From SZUA-442 sp963792405 (GTDB lineage: Bacteria > Actinomycetota > Acidimicrobiia > Spongiisociales > UBA5794): a DNA stretch of 64,000 nucleotides. The stretch is from contig CAWBVU010000002.1 in NCBI GenBank assembly GCA_963792405.1, positions 1 through 64,000 of the forward strand, read 5' to 3'. Positions 54,041-63,031 of this stretch are shown here, one piece after another. The notes under the pieces were generated by a model. The model did no database searches. It was not told the DNA's origin and saw only the letters and a list, made by a program, of their open reading frames with translations. The position numbers were made by a program, and so were the translations under genes. The number at the start of each line of letters is the position of its first letter. The first letter of the stretch is position 1.

Positions 54041-55411
54041 ATGCACGTCCATCTCGGGGAAGTCGAGCTTCCCGACTTCGGTGTTCCCGAGGTCATGCCG
54101 ACGATCCCGTCCGCGTTGTACCAGCAGAGGCTTGCACGCCTCCGCGACCGCATGGGCGCCGCAGGATTCGATGCCCTGGTCGTCTATGCGGACCGCGAGC
54201 ACAGTGCGAACATGTCGTACCTCACCGGGTTCGACCCTCGCTTCGAGGAAGCCGTCCTGGTCATCGGCGACAACCCGATCCCGTTGCTCCTCGCAGGAAA
54301 CGAGTGTGTCGGCATGGCGGAGGCCGCACCATTGCCGATGCGTGTCGAGCTGCACCAGGACTTCTCGCTCCCCGGGCAACCCAACGATCGGTCACGCCCG
54401 CTGCGGGATGTCCTCCGGAGCGAGGGGCTGGGCCGCGGGCACGTGGTCGGCATGATCGGGTGGAAGGAGTTCCCCGATCCCAACCAGGTCGAGGTTCCCG
54501 CGTGGATCGTCGAGGCCGTGCGCGACGTCGTGGCGCCCCCGGGTTCCGTCGTGAACGCCACACACATGCTCACGTCGTCCGCCGACGGGCTCAGGGTGAT
54601 CAACGAGGTCGACCAGCTCGCCGCCTTCGAGTACGCGGCGTGCCGGACGTCGAGTGGCGTGCGCAACGTGATCGAGGGACTCGAGGTGGGCATGCGCGAG
54701 CACGAGGCGGTGCGGCTCCTGCGCTGGGACGGCAGCCCCCTGTCGTGCCACCTCATGCTGACCGCGGGCCCGAGGGCCTCCCTCGGCCTGTTGAGCCCCG
54801 GCGATCGGAGGATCGAGCACGGTGACCGCTTCACCACCGCGTTCGGCATCTGGGGAGCCCTCAACTGCCGCGCAGGCTTCGTGGTCGCGGATGGGCGAGA
54901 GCTCCCCGCGTCGATCTCCGACTACGTCGACAGGCTCGTCTCCCCGTACTTCGCAGCGATCGTCGAGTGGTATGAGGCGTTGCACGTCGGCCAGACCGGT
55001 GGCGTCCTCCAGGAGATCATCGACCGCAGGCTCGGGGACCCCTTCTTCGGGATCTTCCTCAACCCCGGTCACCAGCTCCACCTCGACGAATGGGTGAACT
55101 CGCCCGTCTTCCCGGGATCGGCCGTGGAGCTGCGCTCGGGCATGGTGATGCAGGTCGACGTGATCCCCGCCACCGGCACCGACTACTTCACGACGAACAT
55201 CGAGGACGGGATCGCCCTCGCCGACGGGGTCCTCAGGGAGGCCATCGCAGCGGCCCATCCCACCATGTGGGAGCGCATCGCACGACGGCGGGCGTTCATG
55301 CGCGACGTCATCGGTATCGACCTGCACCCCGACGTGCTCCCCCTCGGGAACATCCCCGCGTGGCTGTCTCCCTACCTCCTCGCACCAGACCGGGCGATGG
55401 TGGTGGGCTGA
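54041..55411 (+). CDS. M24-family aminopeptidase-like protein
   Basis: A 456-residue protein starting at ATG 54041 after an AAGGAGGG ribosome-binding site. The N-terminal creatinase-type domain has LYQQRLARLRDRMGAAGFDALVVY and MSYLTGFDPRFEEA, the usual Xaa-Pro peptidase opening. The C-terminal half has the pita-bread layout, but the classic D-D-H-E-E metal set is not clear: HGDRFTTAFGIWGAL replaces the usual D...G...D region, while NPGHQLHLDEW and VDVIPA remain. It may have changed or lost activity. The stop overlaps the methyltransferase ATG. Confidence 0.78.
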   Translation: MHVHLGEVELPDFGVPEVMPTIPSALYQQRLARLRDRMGAAGFDALVVYADREHSANMSYLTGFDPRFEEAVLVIGDNPIPLLLAGNECVGMAEAAPLPMRVELHQDFSLPGQPNDRSRPLRDVLRSEGLGRGHVVGMIGWKEFPDPNQVEVPAWIVEAVRDVVAPPGSVVNATHMLTSSADGLRVINEVDQLAAFEYAACRTSSGVRNVIEGLEVGMREHEAVRLLRWDGSPLSCHLMLTAGPRASLGLLSPGDRRIEHGDRFTTAFGIWGALNCRAGFVVADGRELPASISDYVDRLVSPYFAAIVEWYEALHVGQTGGVLQEIIDRRLGDPFFGIFLNPGHQLHLDEWVNSPVFPGSAVELRSGMVMQVDVIPATGTDYFTTNIEDGIALADGVLREAIAAAHPTMWERIARRRAFMRDVIGIDLHPDVLPLGNIPAWLSPYLLAPDRAMVVG

Positions 55412-56061
55412 TGGAACTGATCCCCGCGCCCCGACCGGAGGGCTTCCGTACCTCACTCGCCCAGTCCTATGACGCCGCGGCCGCCCGACGCGACGAGATG
55501 GGCGAGGCCGACTGGCGCTGGCCGATCGCCGAGCGCTTCCTCGGCCTCATGCGGGACGAGGGCAAGACCTCGCTGATCGAGGTCGGCGCCGGTGTCGGCT
55601 ACACCAGCCTCTGGTTCGCGGAGCGAGGCGTTGCCGTCGTCGCCACGGATCTGTCGCCGGCGCAGGTGGAGATCGCTCGGGGGAAGGGACTCGACGCCCA
55701 TGTCAGGGACATGTACGACCTCGGGTTCGCCCCCGAGAGCTTCGATGCGCTCTGGGCGATGAACTGCATCCACCACGTGCCGTCGTCGGATCTCGACGCC
55801 GTGTTGCAGGGCTTCTCCGAGATCCTCGCGCCGGGCGGGCTCGTCTACCTCGGCGTATGGGGCGGCCGCGACGAAGAGGGCATCTACGAGGACGACTTCT
55901 ACCCGCCGCCCCGGTTCTTCTGCCTCCGCAGCGACGACACCCTCCGCAGCGCCGTCGAACGGCGCTTCACGATCGTCGACTTCGCCACCTTCCTCCCCGA
56001 CGTCGACAAGGACGACGACGGGCTCCACATGCAGTCGGTCATCGCCCACCGGCGACGGTGA
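55411..56061 (+). CDS. SAM-dependent methyltransferase
   Basis: A 216-residue class I methyltransferase with motif I LIEVGAGVGYTSLWF, the acidic residue after strand 2 in VVATDLSPAQ, and FDALWAMNCIHHVP. It is translationally coupled to the M24 gene. The substrate is unknown. The family is broad (Methyltransf_11/25). Confidence 0.85.
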   Translation: MELIPAPRPEGFRTSLAQSYDAAAARRDEMGEADWRWPIAERFLGLMRDEGKTSLIEVGAGVGYTSLWFAERGVAVVATDLSPAQVEIARGKGLDAHVRDMYDLGFAPESFDALWAMNCIHHVPSSDLDAVLQGFSEILAPGGLVYLGVWGGRDEEGIYEDDFYPPPRFFCLRSDDTLRSAVERRFTIVDFATFLPDVDKDDDGLHMQSVIAHRRR

Positions 56062-56125
56062 TCGGGGCCGTCCCGTCGGCCCGGGCCGATCTGGACAGGT
56101 GTGCCCTCCGGTGGAAGGATGGTCG

Positions 56126-56803
56126 ATGGGGATGTTGGTGCTGGCACGAAGACCGATGTTGGGCGCTCGGAGGGTTCTGCGGCGGGTGTGCGTCGTGGCG
56201 GTGTGTGCCCTGGGCGCCGTCCTCCTCTCGTCGTGTGGCGGTGACTCCGGAGAGTCTGCACTTCCCGACCTCGAGTTCATGCGGTTCCCCGACCCCGCCA
56301 CATCGCCCTACTGCCTGCCGTATCCAGAAGGCGAGAGCGCGCGGGTCAGCCAGTCGTGGTCCGAGGGAGGCACGCACCGTGGGCGGTTCGCGATCGACTT
56401 CTCGATGCCGGTGGGTTCGACGATCACCGCGGCGCGCGGAGGCCGCGTCACCGAGACGAGGACCGAATACCGCGACGACGATCGTACCGGCGGCCACGAG
56501 AACGGCGTCTTCGTTCTCCACGACGACGGGACCATGGCGACCTACCTGCACATGAGCGAGGACGGGGTCTTCGTGGACGTCGGCGACACCGTCGAGGTCG
56601 GTGACGCGATCGGCCTGGTGGGCACCACAGGAACGTCCGTTCCCCACCTCCACTTCGAGGTGTTCGAGGGGCAGGGCGGGCGATCCCAGTGGTACCGCAC
56701 GCTCCCCGTGAGCTTCGCGGACGCGGCGGCGCCACTCGACGAGTGGGGCGGCCTCATGCGCGCGACCTACGAAGCGGGCCCGTGCGCGCCTGCGGCAGGG
56801 TGA
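56126..56803 (+). CDS. M23-family (LytM) peptidase lipoprotein
   Basis: A 225-residue exported protein with an N-terminal signal and lipobox LLSSCGG near residue 39. The M23 zinc site is seen in GTHRGRFAIDFSMP (H...D) and in VPHLHFEVFEG (HxH), with TYLHMSED between them. Family members cut peptidoglycan cross-bridges, although many lipoprotein forms are regulators. ATG 56126 gives a full signal peptide; ATG 56156 is also possible. It converges on xylA. Confidence 0.88.
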   Translation: MGMLVLARRPMLGARRVLRRVCVVAVCALGAVLLSSCGGDSGESALPDLEFMRFPDPATSPYCLPYPEGESARVSQSWSEGGTHRGRFAIDFSMPVGSTITAARGGRVTETRTEYRDDDRTGGHENGVFVLHDDGTMATYLHMSEDGVFVDVGDTVEVGDAIGLVGTTGTSVPHLHFEVFEGQGGRSQWYRTLPVSFADAAAPLDEWGGLMRATYEAGPCAPAAG

Positions 56804-56809
56804 TCGTCG

Positions 56810-58138
56810 TCAGATCGCGCGCCAGATCGTCCGGTTGACCAGGTTCTCGAGCGCCTCCTGGCGGCCGGACACGGGCGATGGGTCGATCTCCCCCGAAGCG
56901 ACACGAGCCTCGAGCCCTGCGAGGTCGGTCGCACCGGACAGGATGTCGGCACCCAGCGGTCCCTCCCACCCGGCATACCGCCGCGAGCGAGCCTCTTCGA
57001 GCCCTCCCTCCTCGATGAGGGCGGCTGCCACGAGGAGCGACTGCGCGAGGGTGTCCATGGCGCCGATGTGGCCGTGGAAGAGGTCGTCACGGGCCATCGA
57101 CTGGCGGCGCAGCTTCGTGTCGAAGTTGAACCCACCCGTGGTGAACCCTCCGCTGCGAAGGATCTCGTACAGGGCCAGGCTCATCTCCTCGACCGAGTTG
57201 GGGAACTGGTCCGTGTCCCACCCGTTCTGGGGATCTCCCCTGTTGGCGTCGACACTGCCGAAGATGCCGTTGTCGACGGCATACGACACCTCGTGATGGA
57301 AGCTGTGTCCCGCGAGGGTGGCGTGGTTCACCTCGATGTTGACGAACAGCTCACCCAACAGGTCGTAGCGGTCGAGGAACCCGTGCACGGTGGCACAGTC
57401 GTAGTCGTACTGGTGCTTCGTCGGCTCCTGTGGCTTCGGCTCGATCAGCAGCGTGCCCTCGAACCCGATCGACCTCTTGTAGTCGACGACCATGTGCAGG
57501 AAGCGGGCGAACTGGTCGTTCTCCTGCTTGAGGCGCGTGTTGAGGAGGGTCTCATATCCCTCCCTGCCGCCCCACAGGACGTAGTTGGCGCCGCCGAGCC
57601 GGTGGGTCGCGTCCATGGCGTTCTTGACCTGCGCGGCGGCGTAGGCGAACACCTCGGGATCGGGGTTCGTCGCTGCGCCCGCGGCGAAGCGGGGATGGCT
57701 GAACGCGTTGGTGGTGCCCCACAGGAGTCGGACCCCCGTCTCGTCCATCTTGGCTTCCGCGTAGTCCACCATCGCCTGGAGGTTCGCCCGCGTCTCGGCG
57801 AAGGTCGCGCCTGCGGGGGCGATGTCGGCGTCGTGGAAGCACCAGAACGGGATGCCCAACTTCGCGAAGAACTCGAACGCCGCGTCCATCTTCATGTGCG
57901 CCGCGGCCATCGGGTCCATCGACGGATCCAGCCACGGACGGTCGAAGGTGCCGGACCCGAACACGTCGCTGCCCGGCCAGTTGAACGAGTGCCAGTAGCA
58001 CACGGCCATCCGGAGCTGGTCGCGCATGGTCGACCCGAGGACGATCCGTTCGGGGTCGTAGTAGCGGAACGCGAACGGATTGTCGGTGTCGGGCCCCTCG
58101 AACGTGACCTGGCCCACACCCGTGAAGAACTCTGCCAT
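56810..58138 (-). CDS. xylA: Xylose isomerase
   Basis: A 442-residue class II-type xylose isomerase that converts D-xylose to D-xylulose. Catalytic and metal motifs are FWCFHDADIAP (His-Asp), LWGGREGYETL, LLIEPKPQEPTKHQYDYD, NIEVNHATLAGHSFHHEV and GSVDANRGDPQNGWDTDQFP. Length is normal for the group. It diverges from xylB across 134 bp, so one regulator may control both. No xylR-like gene lies in the window. Confidence 0.97.
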   Translation of the reverse strand: MAEFFTGVGQVTFEGPDTDNPFAFRYYDPERIVLGSTMRDQLRMAVCYWHSFNWPGSDVFGSGTFDRPWLDPSMDPMAAAHMKMDAAFEFFAKLGIPFWCFHDADIAPAGATFAETRANLQAMVDYAEAKMDETGVRLLWGTTNAFSHPRFAAGAATNPDPEVFAYAAAQVKNAMDATHRLGGANYVLWGGREGYETLLNTRLKQENDQFARFLHMVVDYKRSIGFEGTLLIEPKPQEPTKHQYDYDCATVHGFLDRYDLLGELFVNIEVNHATLAGHSFHHEVSYAVDNGIFGSVDANRGDPQNGWDTDQFPNSVEEMSLALYEILRSGGFTTGGFNFDTKLRRQSMARDDLFHGHIGAMDTLAQSLLVAAALIEEGGLEEARSRRYAGWEGPLGADILSGATDLAGLEARVASGEIDPSPVSGRQEALENLVNRTIWRAI

Positions 58139-58272
58139 GGCTGAACCTCTCGTGCTCGCTCGTCGACCGCGTCGGCCTCGGACCCAACGCTACTCGCACC
58201 ATGTGCAGGCGCATCTGCGTCGCGCTCCCACCCGGTGGAGGCGCGGTAGCGTGGCGGACTGGAGGAGATGAC

Positions 58273-59766
58273 ATGCGTTACACCATCGGCATCGATTCGT
58301 CGACCACCGCGACCAAGGCCCTGCTCATGGATGCCGACGGCGCCGTGGTCGCGATCGGGCGCTCGGAGTACTCGTTCGCCACACCGAGGCCCCTGTGGTC
58401 CGAGCAGGACCCGCACCTGTGGTGGGACGCCACCGTCGATGCGGTGCGCCAGGCCCTCGCGACGTCGGGGATCGACCCTTCCGAGATCGTCGGCATCGGC
58501 CTGACGGGCCAGATGCACGGGCTGGTGCTGCTCGACGCCGAGGGCGACGTGCTTCGGCCCGCGATCCTGTGGAACGACCAGCGCACCCAGGCCGAGTGCG
58601 ACGAGATCCGCGACGTCGTGGGCGCGGAACGCCTCATCAGGATCACGGGGAACGATGCCCTCACGGGGTTCACGGCACCCAAGATCCTCTGGGTCCGCAA
58701 CCACGAGCCCGACGTCTACGCACGTACCGCCCGGATCCTGTTGCCCAAGGACTACGTGCGCTTCCGCCTCACCGGCGACGCCGCGACCGACAAGGCAGGA
58801 GGGTCGGGGACCATCCTGTTCGACCTCGCCACGCGCGACTGGTCCGACGAGGTCGTGGCGGACCTCGGCATCCCTCGCGAGTGGCTACCACCCACCTTCG
58901 AGGGCACCTCGACGACGGGCTCCGTCTCACCCGCCGCAGCCGCAGCGACGGGGCTGCGTGCAGGGACCCCCGTGTTCGGTGGCGGAGGTGACCAGGCGGC
59001 CAACGGTGTGGGGCTGGGTGCGGTCCGCCCCGGAGTGATCGCGGTGAGCCTCGGCACGAGCGGTGTCGTGTTCGCCGCCACCGAGACTCCCATCGTGGAG
59101 CCGCTCGGCAGGCTCCACGCGTTCTGCCACGCCGTGCCTGGCATGTGGCACCTCATGGGGGTGATGCTCTCGGCAGCAGGGAGCCTCCAGTGGTTCCGCC
59201 ATGCCCTCGCCCCCGGGCTCACCTATGGGGAGATCGACGCCCTCGCCGCAGCGGTCCGTGCGGGCTCCAACGGCCTCGTGTTCCTTCCTTATCTCACGGG
59301 TGAGCGCACACCGCATCCCGATCCCCTCGCGAGGGGGGCGTTCGTCGGCCTGACCGTTCGCCACGGCCTCGGCCACATGGCGAGATCGGTCATGGAGGGC
59401 GTGGCTTTCGGCCTGAGGGACGCGGCCGACCTCATCAGGTCCCTGTCGCCCGTCGACGAGATCCGGGTGTCGGGTGGTGGCGCCGCCAGTGGGGTGTGGA
59501 TGCAGATCCTCGCCGACGTGCTGGGGAGCCCCGTGCGATCGGTGGGAACGCCCGAGAGCGCGGCGCACGGCGCCGCCCTGCTGGCAGCCACGGGAGCAGG
59601 CATCTTCCCCTCGGTCCATGCGGCGACGGATGCGGCGGTCGTCGTCGGTCCCGCCATCGAGCCGACCTCGGATGCCGGCACGTACGACGGCGCGTACGGG
59701 ATCTACCGCAGCCTGTATCCGTCACTGCGATCGACGTTCTCGGGTCTCGCGTCCCTGGACGGCTGA
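58273..59766 (+). CDS. xylB: Xylulokinase
   Basis: A 497-residue FGGY carbohydrate kinase. MRYTIGIDSSTTATKALLMD is the first phosphate-binding loop. Substrate residues are in GLTGQMHGLVLLD and WNDQRTQAECDEI, the ATP loop in VSLGTSGVVFA and the late VSGGGAASGVWMQILADVL. It phosphorylates D-xylulose for the pentose phosphate pathway. GGAGGAG precedes ATG 58273, divergent from xylA. Confidence 0.95.
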   Translation: MRYTIGIDSSTTATKALLMDADGAVVAIGRSEYSFATPRPLWSEQDPHLWWDATVDAVRQALATSGIDPSEIVGIGLTGQMHGLVLLDAEGDVLRPAILWNDQRTQAECDEIRDVVGAERLIRITGNDALTGFTAPKILWVRNHEPDVYARTARILLPKDYVRFRLTGDAATDKAGGSGTILFDLATRDWSDEVVADLGIPREWLPPTFEGTSTTGSVSPAAAAATGLRAGTPVFGGGGDQAANGVGLGAVRPGVIAVSLGTSGVVFAATETPIVEPLGRLHAFCHAVPGMWHLMGVMLSAAGSLQWFRHALAPGLTYGEIDALAAAVRAGSNGLVFLPYLTGERTPHPDPLARGAFVGLTVRHGLGHMARSVMEGVAFGLRDAADLIRSLSPVDEIRVSGGGAASGVWMQILADVLGSPVRSVGTPESAAHGAALLAATGAGIFPSVHAATDAAVVVGPAIEPTSDAGTYDGAYGIYRSLYPSLRSTFSGLASLDG

Positions 59767-59773
59767 TCCGGCA

Positions 59774-60613
59774 TCATTCGTTGGGGCCGTGGACCTCGAT
59801 TGGCGACGTCTCGGTGTGGATGGTGCGTTCGCGATGTGCGCGGCGCCCCGGCAGGTGCGTGTGGGCAGGATCGTCGAGGAACACCGTGCCCCCTTCGTCC
59901 ACGTGGAGCAGTGACGGGCCATACGCCTCGACGAGATGCTCCGACGTCAGTACCGCCTCGGGTGGGCCGGATGCGACGACCCGCCCGGCGAGGAGGAGGA
60001 CGTGACCGGCGAACTGGGCCTCCGAGAGGTCGTGGGTGGTCATCACGACGGTGCAACCCCGCTTCGTCTCGTCGTGGATGACCGCATCGATCGCCTGGGC
60101 CGTCGTCAGGTCGATACCTGTGAGAGGCTCGTCGAGGAGGAGGATGCTGTGCTCCTGGGCGAGCCCTTGCGCCACGAACACTCGCTGGCGTTGGCCACCC
60201 GAGAGGTTGTCCAGGTGTCGCGTGGCGATGTCCGCGATGCCCACGCGATCCATGGCCTCCTCGATGATCGCTCGGTCCGCAGACCTCAGAGGTCGATATG
60301 GGCCAGCCGATGCATACCGGCCCATCGACACGACCTCGCGCACGGTGATCGGGAGGGCATCGTTGACACGGGTCGACTGGAGCACATAGGCGATCCGCGT
60401 CGCGCCTCCGGTGCCGACGGTCAGCGATCCGGCCGATGGTTCGGTCAGGCCGGCGATGGCGTTGAGCAGGGTCGACTTCCCCGACCCATTCGGTCCGATG
60501 ATGGCGGTGGTGGATCCCGAAGGGATGGTGAACGACGACGCGCCCAGGGCGATGTGATTGCCGTAGCTGAGGACGAGGTCCCTTGCCTCGACGACTCCGG
60601 AGTTCACGTGCAT
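59774..60613 (-). CDS. znuC: Zinc/manganese ABC transporter ATP-binding protein
   Basis: A 279-residue ATPase with Walker A IIGPNGSGKSTLLN, signature LSGGQRQRVFVAQGLA and Walker B ILLLDEPLTGID. The C-terminal tail is His-rich (DPAHTHLPGRRAHRERTIHTE), as in some metal transporters. ATG 60613 overlaps the zur stop by 10 nt. It pairs with znuA and znuB on the other strand. Manganese specificity cannot be excluded. Confidence 0.9.
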   Translation of the reverse strand: MHVNSGVVEARDLVLSYGNHIALGASSFTIPSGSTTAIIGPNGSGKSTLLNAIAGLTEPSAGSLTVGTGGATRIAYVLQSTRVNDALPITVREVVSMGRYASAGPYRPLRSADRAIIEEAMDRVGIADIATRHLDNLSGGQRQRVFVAQGLAQEHSILLLDEPLTGIDLTTAQAIDAVIHDETKRGCTVVMTTHDLSEAQFAGHVLLLAGRVVASGPPEAVLTSEHLVEAYGPSLLHVDEGGTVFLDDPAHTHLPGRRAHRERTIHTETSPIEVHGPNE

Positions 60614-61038
60614 CGCGCACACCGCCCCTCGATCTCGAGGGCGTGACCGATCGCTGTGAAGGCTGCCTGGGCCGCGATGTCGTTCACGATCTTGTCGACC
60701 TGTGACTCGATGCCGGGTGGGACGACGACATCTTCGACCTGCCCGCACTGGACACACACGAGGTGATGATGGTGACCGGTCAGCCACTCGGCGAGTTCGT
60801 ACCGGGCGATGCCTTTCGTCGCGAGGTGAGGGGTGACGATGTCGGCTTCCTCGAGCACCGCGAGGGTTCGGTAGAGACTCGAGAGGGGTACGCCGTCGAG
60901 CTGATCGGTCAGTTCAGCCGCCGAGCGGGGTCCGTCCGCCTCGGCGAGGGCATCCACGACGGTGCGGCGACCGCGTGTGTAGCGGGAGTCGTGGTCCATC
61001 AAGCGCTTTTCGACTTGACGGTGGAGGGAAGTGGTCAC
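60604..61038 (-). CDS. zur: Fur-family metal regulator, probably Zur
   Basis: A 144-residue repressor. The winged helix (RYTRGRRTVVDALAEADGPR and PLSSLYRTLAVLEEADIV) is followed by the metal sites TGHHHHLVCVQCGQVEDV and a C-terminal CARC pair that forms the structural zinc site. It sits between znuC and divergent znuA, so zinc is the most likely ligand. GTG 61038 was chosen; ATG 60999 and TTG 61077 are alternatives. Confidence 0.85.
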   Translation of the reverse strand: MTTSLHRQVEKRLMDHDSRYTRGRRTVVDALAEADGPRSAAELTDQLDGVPLSSLYRTLAVLEEADIVTPHLATKGIARYELAEWLTGHHHHLVCVQCGQVEDVVVPPGIESQVDKIVNDIAAQAAFTAIGHALEIEGRCARCT

Positions 61039-61074
61039 GATGTGTCGATTCCTTGGTATGGTTCCCGCACTGAA

Positions 61075-61089
61075 CAAGAACGATTCTCA
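61075..61089. promoter_or_regulatory. Candidate Zur box between zur and znuA
   Basis: The 15-mer CAAGAACGATTCTCA is an imperfect palindrome with an AGAA-CGA-TTCT core. Its right half GATTCTCA differs by one base from the actinobacterial Zur half-site GATTTTCA as I recall it. It ends 11 nt before the znuA ATG and lies upstream of zur, a good place to repress both. Confidence 0.45.
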
Positions 61090-61100
61090 TTCTAGGAGCG

Positions 61101-62060
61101 ATGATGGGATCATACACACGGAGCGGCCACATGTTCCGGAGCCTCGCCGCAGCAGGACTCATCGCCCTCGTCGCTTCGGCATGCAGCTCCTCCGATGACG
61201 CCTCTGGCGAAGGTCCGAGGATCGTCGTGACCACCGGTGTGTGGGGTGATGTCGTCAGCAACGTGGTCGGGGACGACGCCGTCGTCGAGGTCGTGATACC
61301 AGTGGGGGCTGACCCCCACGACTACTCGCCATCGTCCCAGCAGGTCGCCTCGATGCAGGAGGCTGACCTCGTCGTGGCGAACGGCCTTGGCCTCGAGGAG
61401 GGACTCGAGGACGTCTTGTCGGCCATCAACGAGGACGGTGGCACCGTCATCGAGCTCGCACCCCAGCTCGATCCGCAGCCGTTCGGGGGCGATGGCCACG
61501 AAGGCGATGCGTCCCAGGACGACGACGACCACGAGGGGGATGACCCGCACGTGTGGATGGATCCTGTGCGGGTCGCCGACGCCGCGATGCTCGTGGCCGA
61601 CGCACTCGAGTCCGTGGCCCCCGGTCCCTGGCTCGAGCGCGCTGAGATGTACGCCTCCGACGTCCTTGCCGCGCACGGAGCTGCCGTCGACGCGTTCGCC
61701 GTACTGGCGCCCGACGCGAAGAAGCTCGTCACCAATCACGATGCCCTCGGGTATTTCGCCGGCCGCTACGGATTCACGATCGTCGGTGTCGTCATCCCCG
61801 GCGGCTCGACCCTCGCCGATCCCAGCTCCGCAGAGATCGCCGAACTCGTGGCGACGATGGAGCGTGAGGACGTCACGACCATATTCGGGGAGTCCTCGTC
61901 ATCGTCCACGCTCGCCGACGTCGTCGCGGCCGAGCTCGGCGAGGAGGTGTCGGTCGTCGAGTTGTACACGGGCTCGCTGGGTGAGCCGGGATCCGGGGCC
62001 GAGACCGTCATCGGGATGATCGACACGAACGCACGATTGATCGTCGAGGCGCTCGGGTGA
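61101..62060 (+). CDS. znuA: Zinc/manganese ABC transporter binding lipoprotein
   Basis: A 319-residue TroA-type metal-binding protein. The lipobox ASACSSS lies near residue 28. Metal ligands are the His of GADPHDYSP, the His of DDPHVWMDPVR, the His of VTNHDALGYFAGRYG and a late acidic residue in TIFGESSSS. A His/Asp-rich loop (about 131-150) is typical of zinc-specific members. Two adjacent ATGs (61101, 61104) follow TAGGAG. Confidence 0.93.
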   Translation: MMGSYTRSGHMFRSLAAAGLIALVASACSSSDDASGEGPRIVVTTGVWGDVVSNVVGDDAVVEVVIPVGADPHDYSPSSQQVASMQEADLVVANGLGLEEGLEDVLSAINEDGGTVIELAPQLDPQPFGGDGHEGDASQDDDDHEGDDPHVWMDPVRVADAAMLVADALESVAPGPWLERAEMYASDVLAAHGAAVDAFAVLAPDAKKLVTNHDALGYFAGRYGFTIVGVVIPGGSTLADPSSAEIAELVATMEREDVTTIFGESSSSSTLADVVAAELGEEVSVVELYTGSLGEPGSGAETVIGMIDTNARLIVEALG

Positions 62061-62088
62061 TCCGCGTCGGTCGAGGTAACGTCGGCTG

Positions 62089-62934
62089 ATGGACTGGCTG
62101 CTCGACCCGTTCTCCCTCGCACTCCAACAGCGCGCCCTCATCGGCGGGTCGCTTGCCGCCGTGGCGCTGGCCATCGTCGGTGCGTGGGTCGTGATCCGGG
62201 GGATGTCGTTCCTGGGGGACGCTCTCGTGCATGGCATCATCCCTGGTATCGCCCTGGCGGTGCTCTTCGACTTCAGCCCCGTTGCCGGCGCCGTCCTGGC
62301 CGCCGGCGTGATGCTCCTCGGCATCAACCTGGTGCACCGCCAGACCACCTTCTCGGAGGACACGAGCATCGGGTTGCTGTTCGTGGGGATGCTCGGGCTC
62401 GGCGTGATCCTCATCTCGCGCACGGCCTCGTACACGGGGAGCCTCACGACGATCCTGTTCGGGGATGCCCTCGGTGTGACCACCTCGGACATCGTGATGC
62501 TCGGTGGGCTCGTCGCCGTGATCGTCCTCACGTCGGTGTTGTTCTACCGGCCCTTCCTGGTGTTGTCCTTCAACGAGGCCAAGGCGCAACTGCTGGGTAT
62601 GCGCCCCCGCTTCGCCCACGCGGCATTGCTGGTGATGATCACCGTGGCGATCGTCGGCTCGTTCCAGACGGTCGGCACACTCCTCGTGTTCGGGCTGCTG
62701 GTCGGCCCACCAGCAACGGCCGCCCTCATGGTGCGGCGTGTGCCGGCGATGATGATCCTCGGCGCCATGATCGGTGTGGCGTCGGTGTTCCTCGGGTTGC
62801 TCGTCAGCTACCACGCGGACACGTCGGCCTCGGCGACGATCGCCGTCGTGCCGATCGCGCTCTTCTTCCTGACCCTGTCGGGGAAGTCGCTCCTGGCAGG
62901 TCGTCGTCGCCCGACCGGGGCCGTCGCCGGCTGA
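62089..62934 (+). CDS. znuB: Zinc/manganese ABC transporter permease
   Basis: A 281-residue ABC-3 family permease with about eight helices. It opens with RALIGGSLAAVALAIVGAWVVIRGMSFLGDALVH, the usual start of the family, and has SFQTVGTLLVFGLLVGPPATA near the C-terminus. It lies 28 nt after znuA and forms the membrane channel of the zinc importer. Confidence 0.93.
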   Translation: MDWLLDPFSLALQQRALIGGSLAAVALAIVGAWVVIRGMSFLGDALVHGIIPGIALAVLFDFSPVAGAVLAAGVMLLGINLVHRQTTFSEDTSIGLLFVGMLGLGVILISRTASYTGSLTTILFGDALGVTTSDIVMLGGLVAVIVLTSVLFYRPFLVLSFNEAKAQLLGMRPRFAHAALLVMITVAIVGSFQTVGTLLVFGLLVGPPATAALMVRRVPAMMILGAMIGVASVFLGLLVSYHADTSASATIAVVPIALFFLTLSGKSLLAGRRRPTGAVAG

Positions 62935-62954
62935 CTCGCTCCTGACCCGAAGGT

Positions 62955-62964
62955 TGTCTAGACA
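62955..62964. promoter_or_regulatory. 10-bp palindrome upstream of iolC (candidate operator)
   Basis: TGTCTAGACA is a perfect palindrome 68 bp before the iolC start. It lies in the 97-bp gap after znuB and could be bound by a regulator of inositol genes. No regulator gene is visible. Confidence 0.35.
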
Positions 62965-63031
62965 TCCTATGGTGTGGGGTGCACCGCGAGGTTTCTGCGA
63001 CGTCGCCCACGGCGGGGAGGAGACCACCACG

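Noticed and set aside
54041..55411. Calling the M24 gene a functional Xaa-Pro dipeptidase
   Set aside because: The fold is recognisable but the standard metal ligands are not all visible, so only family membership is claimed.
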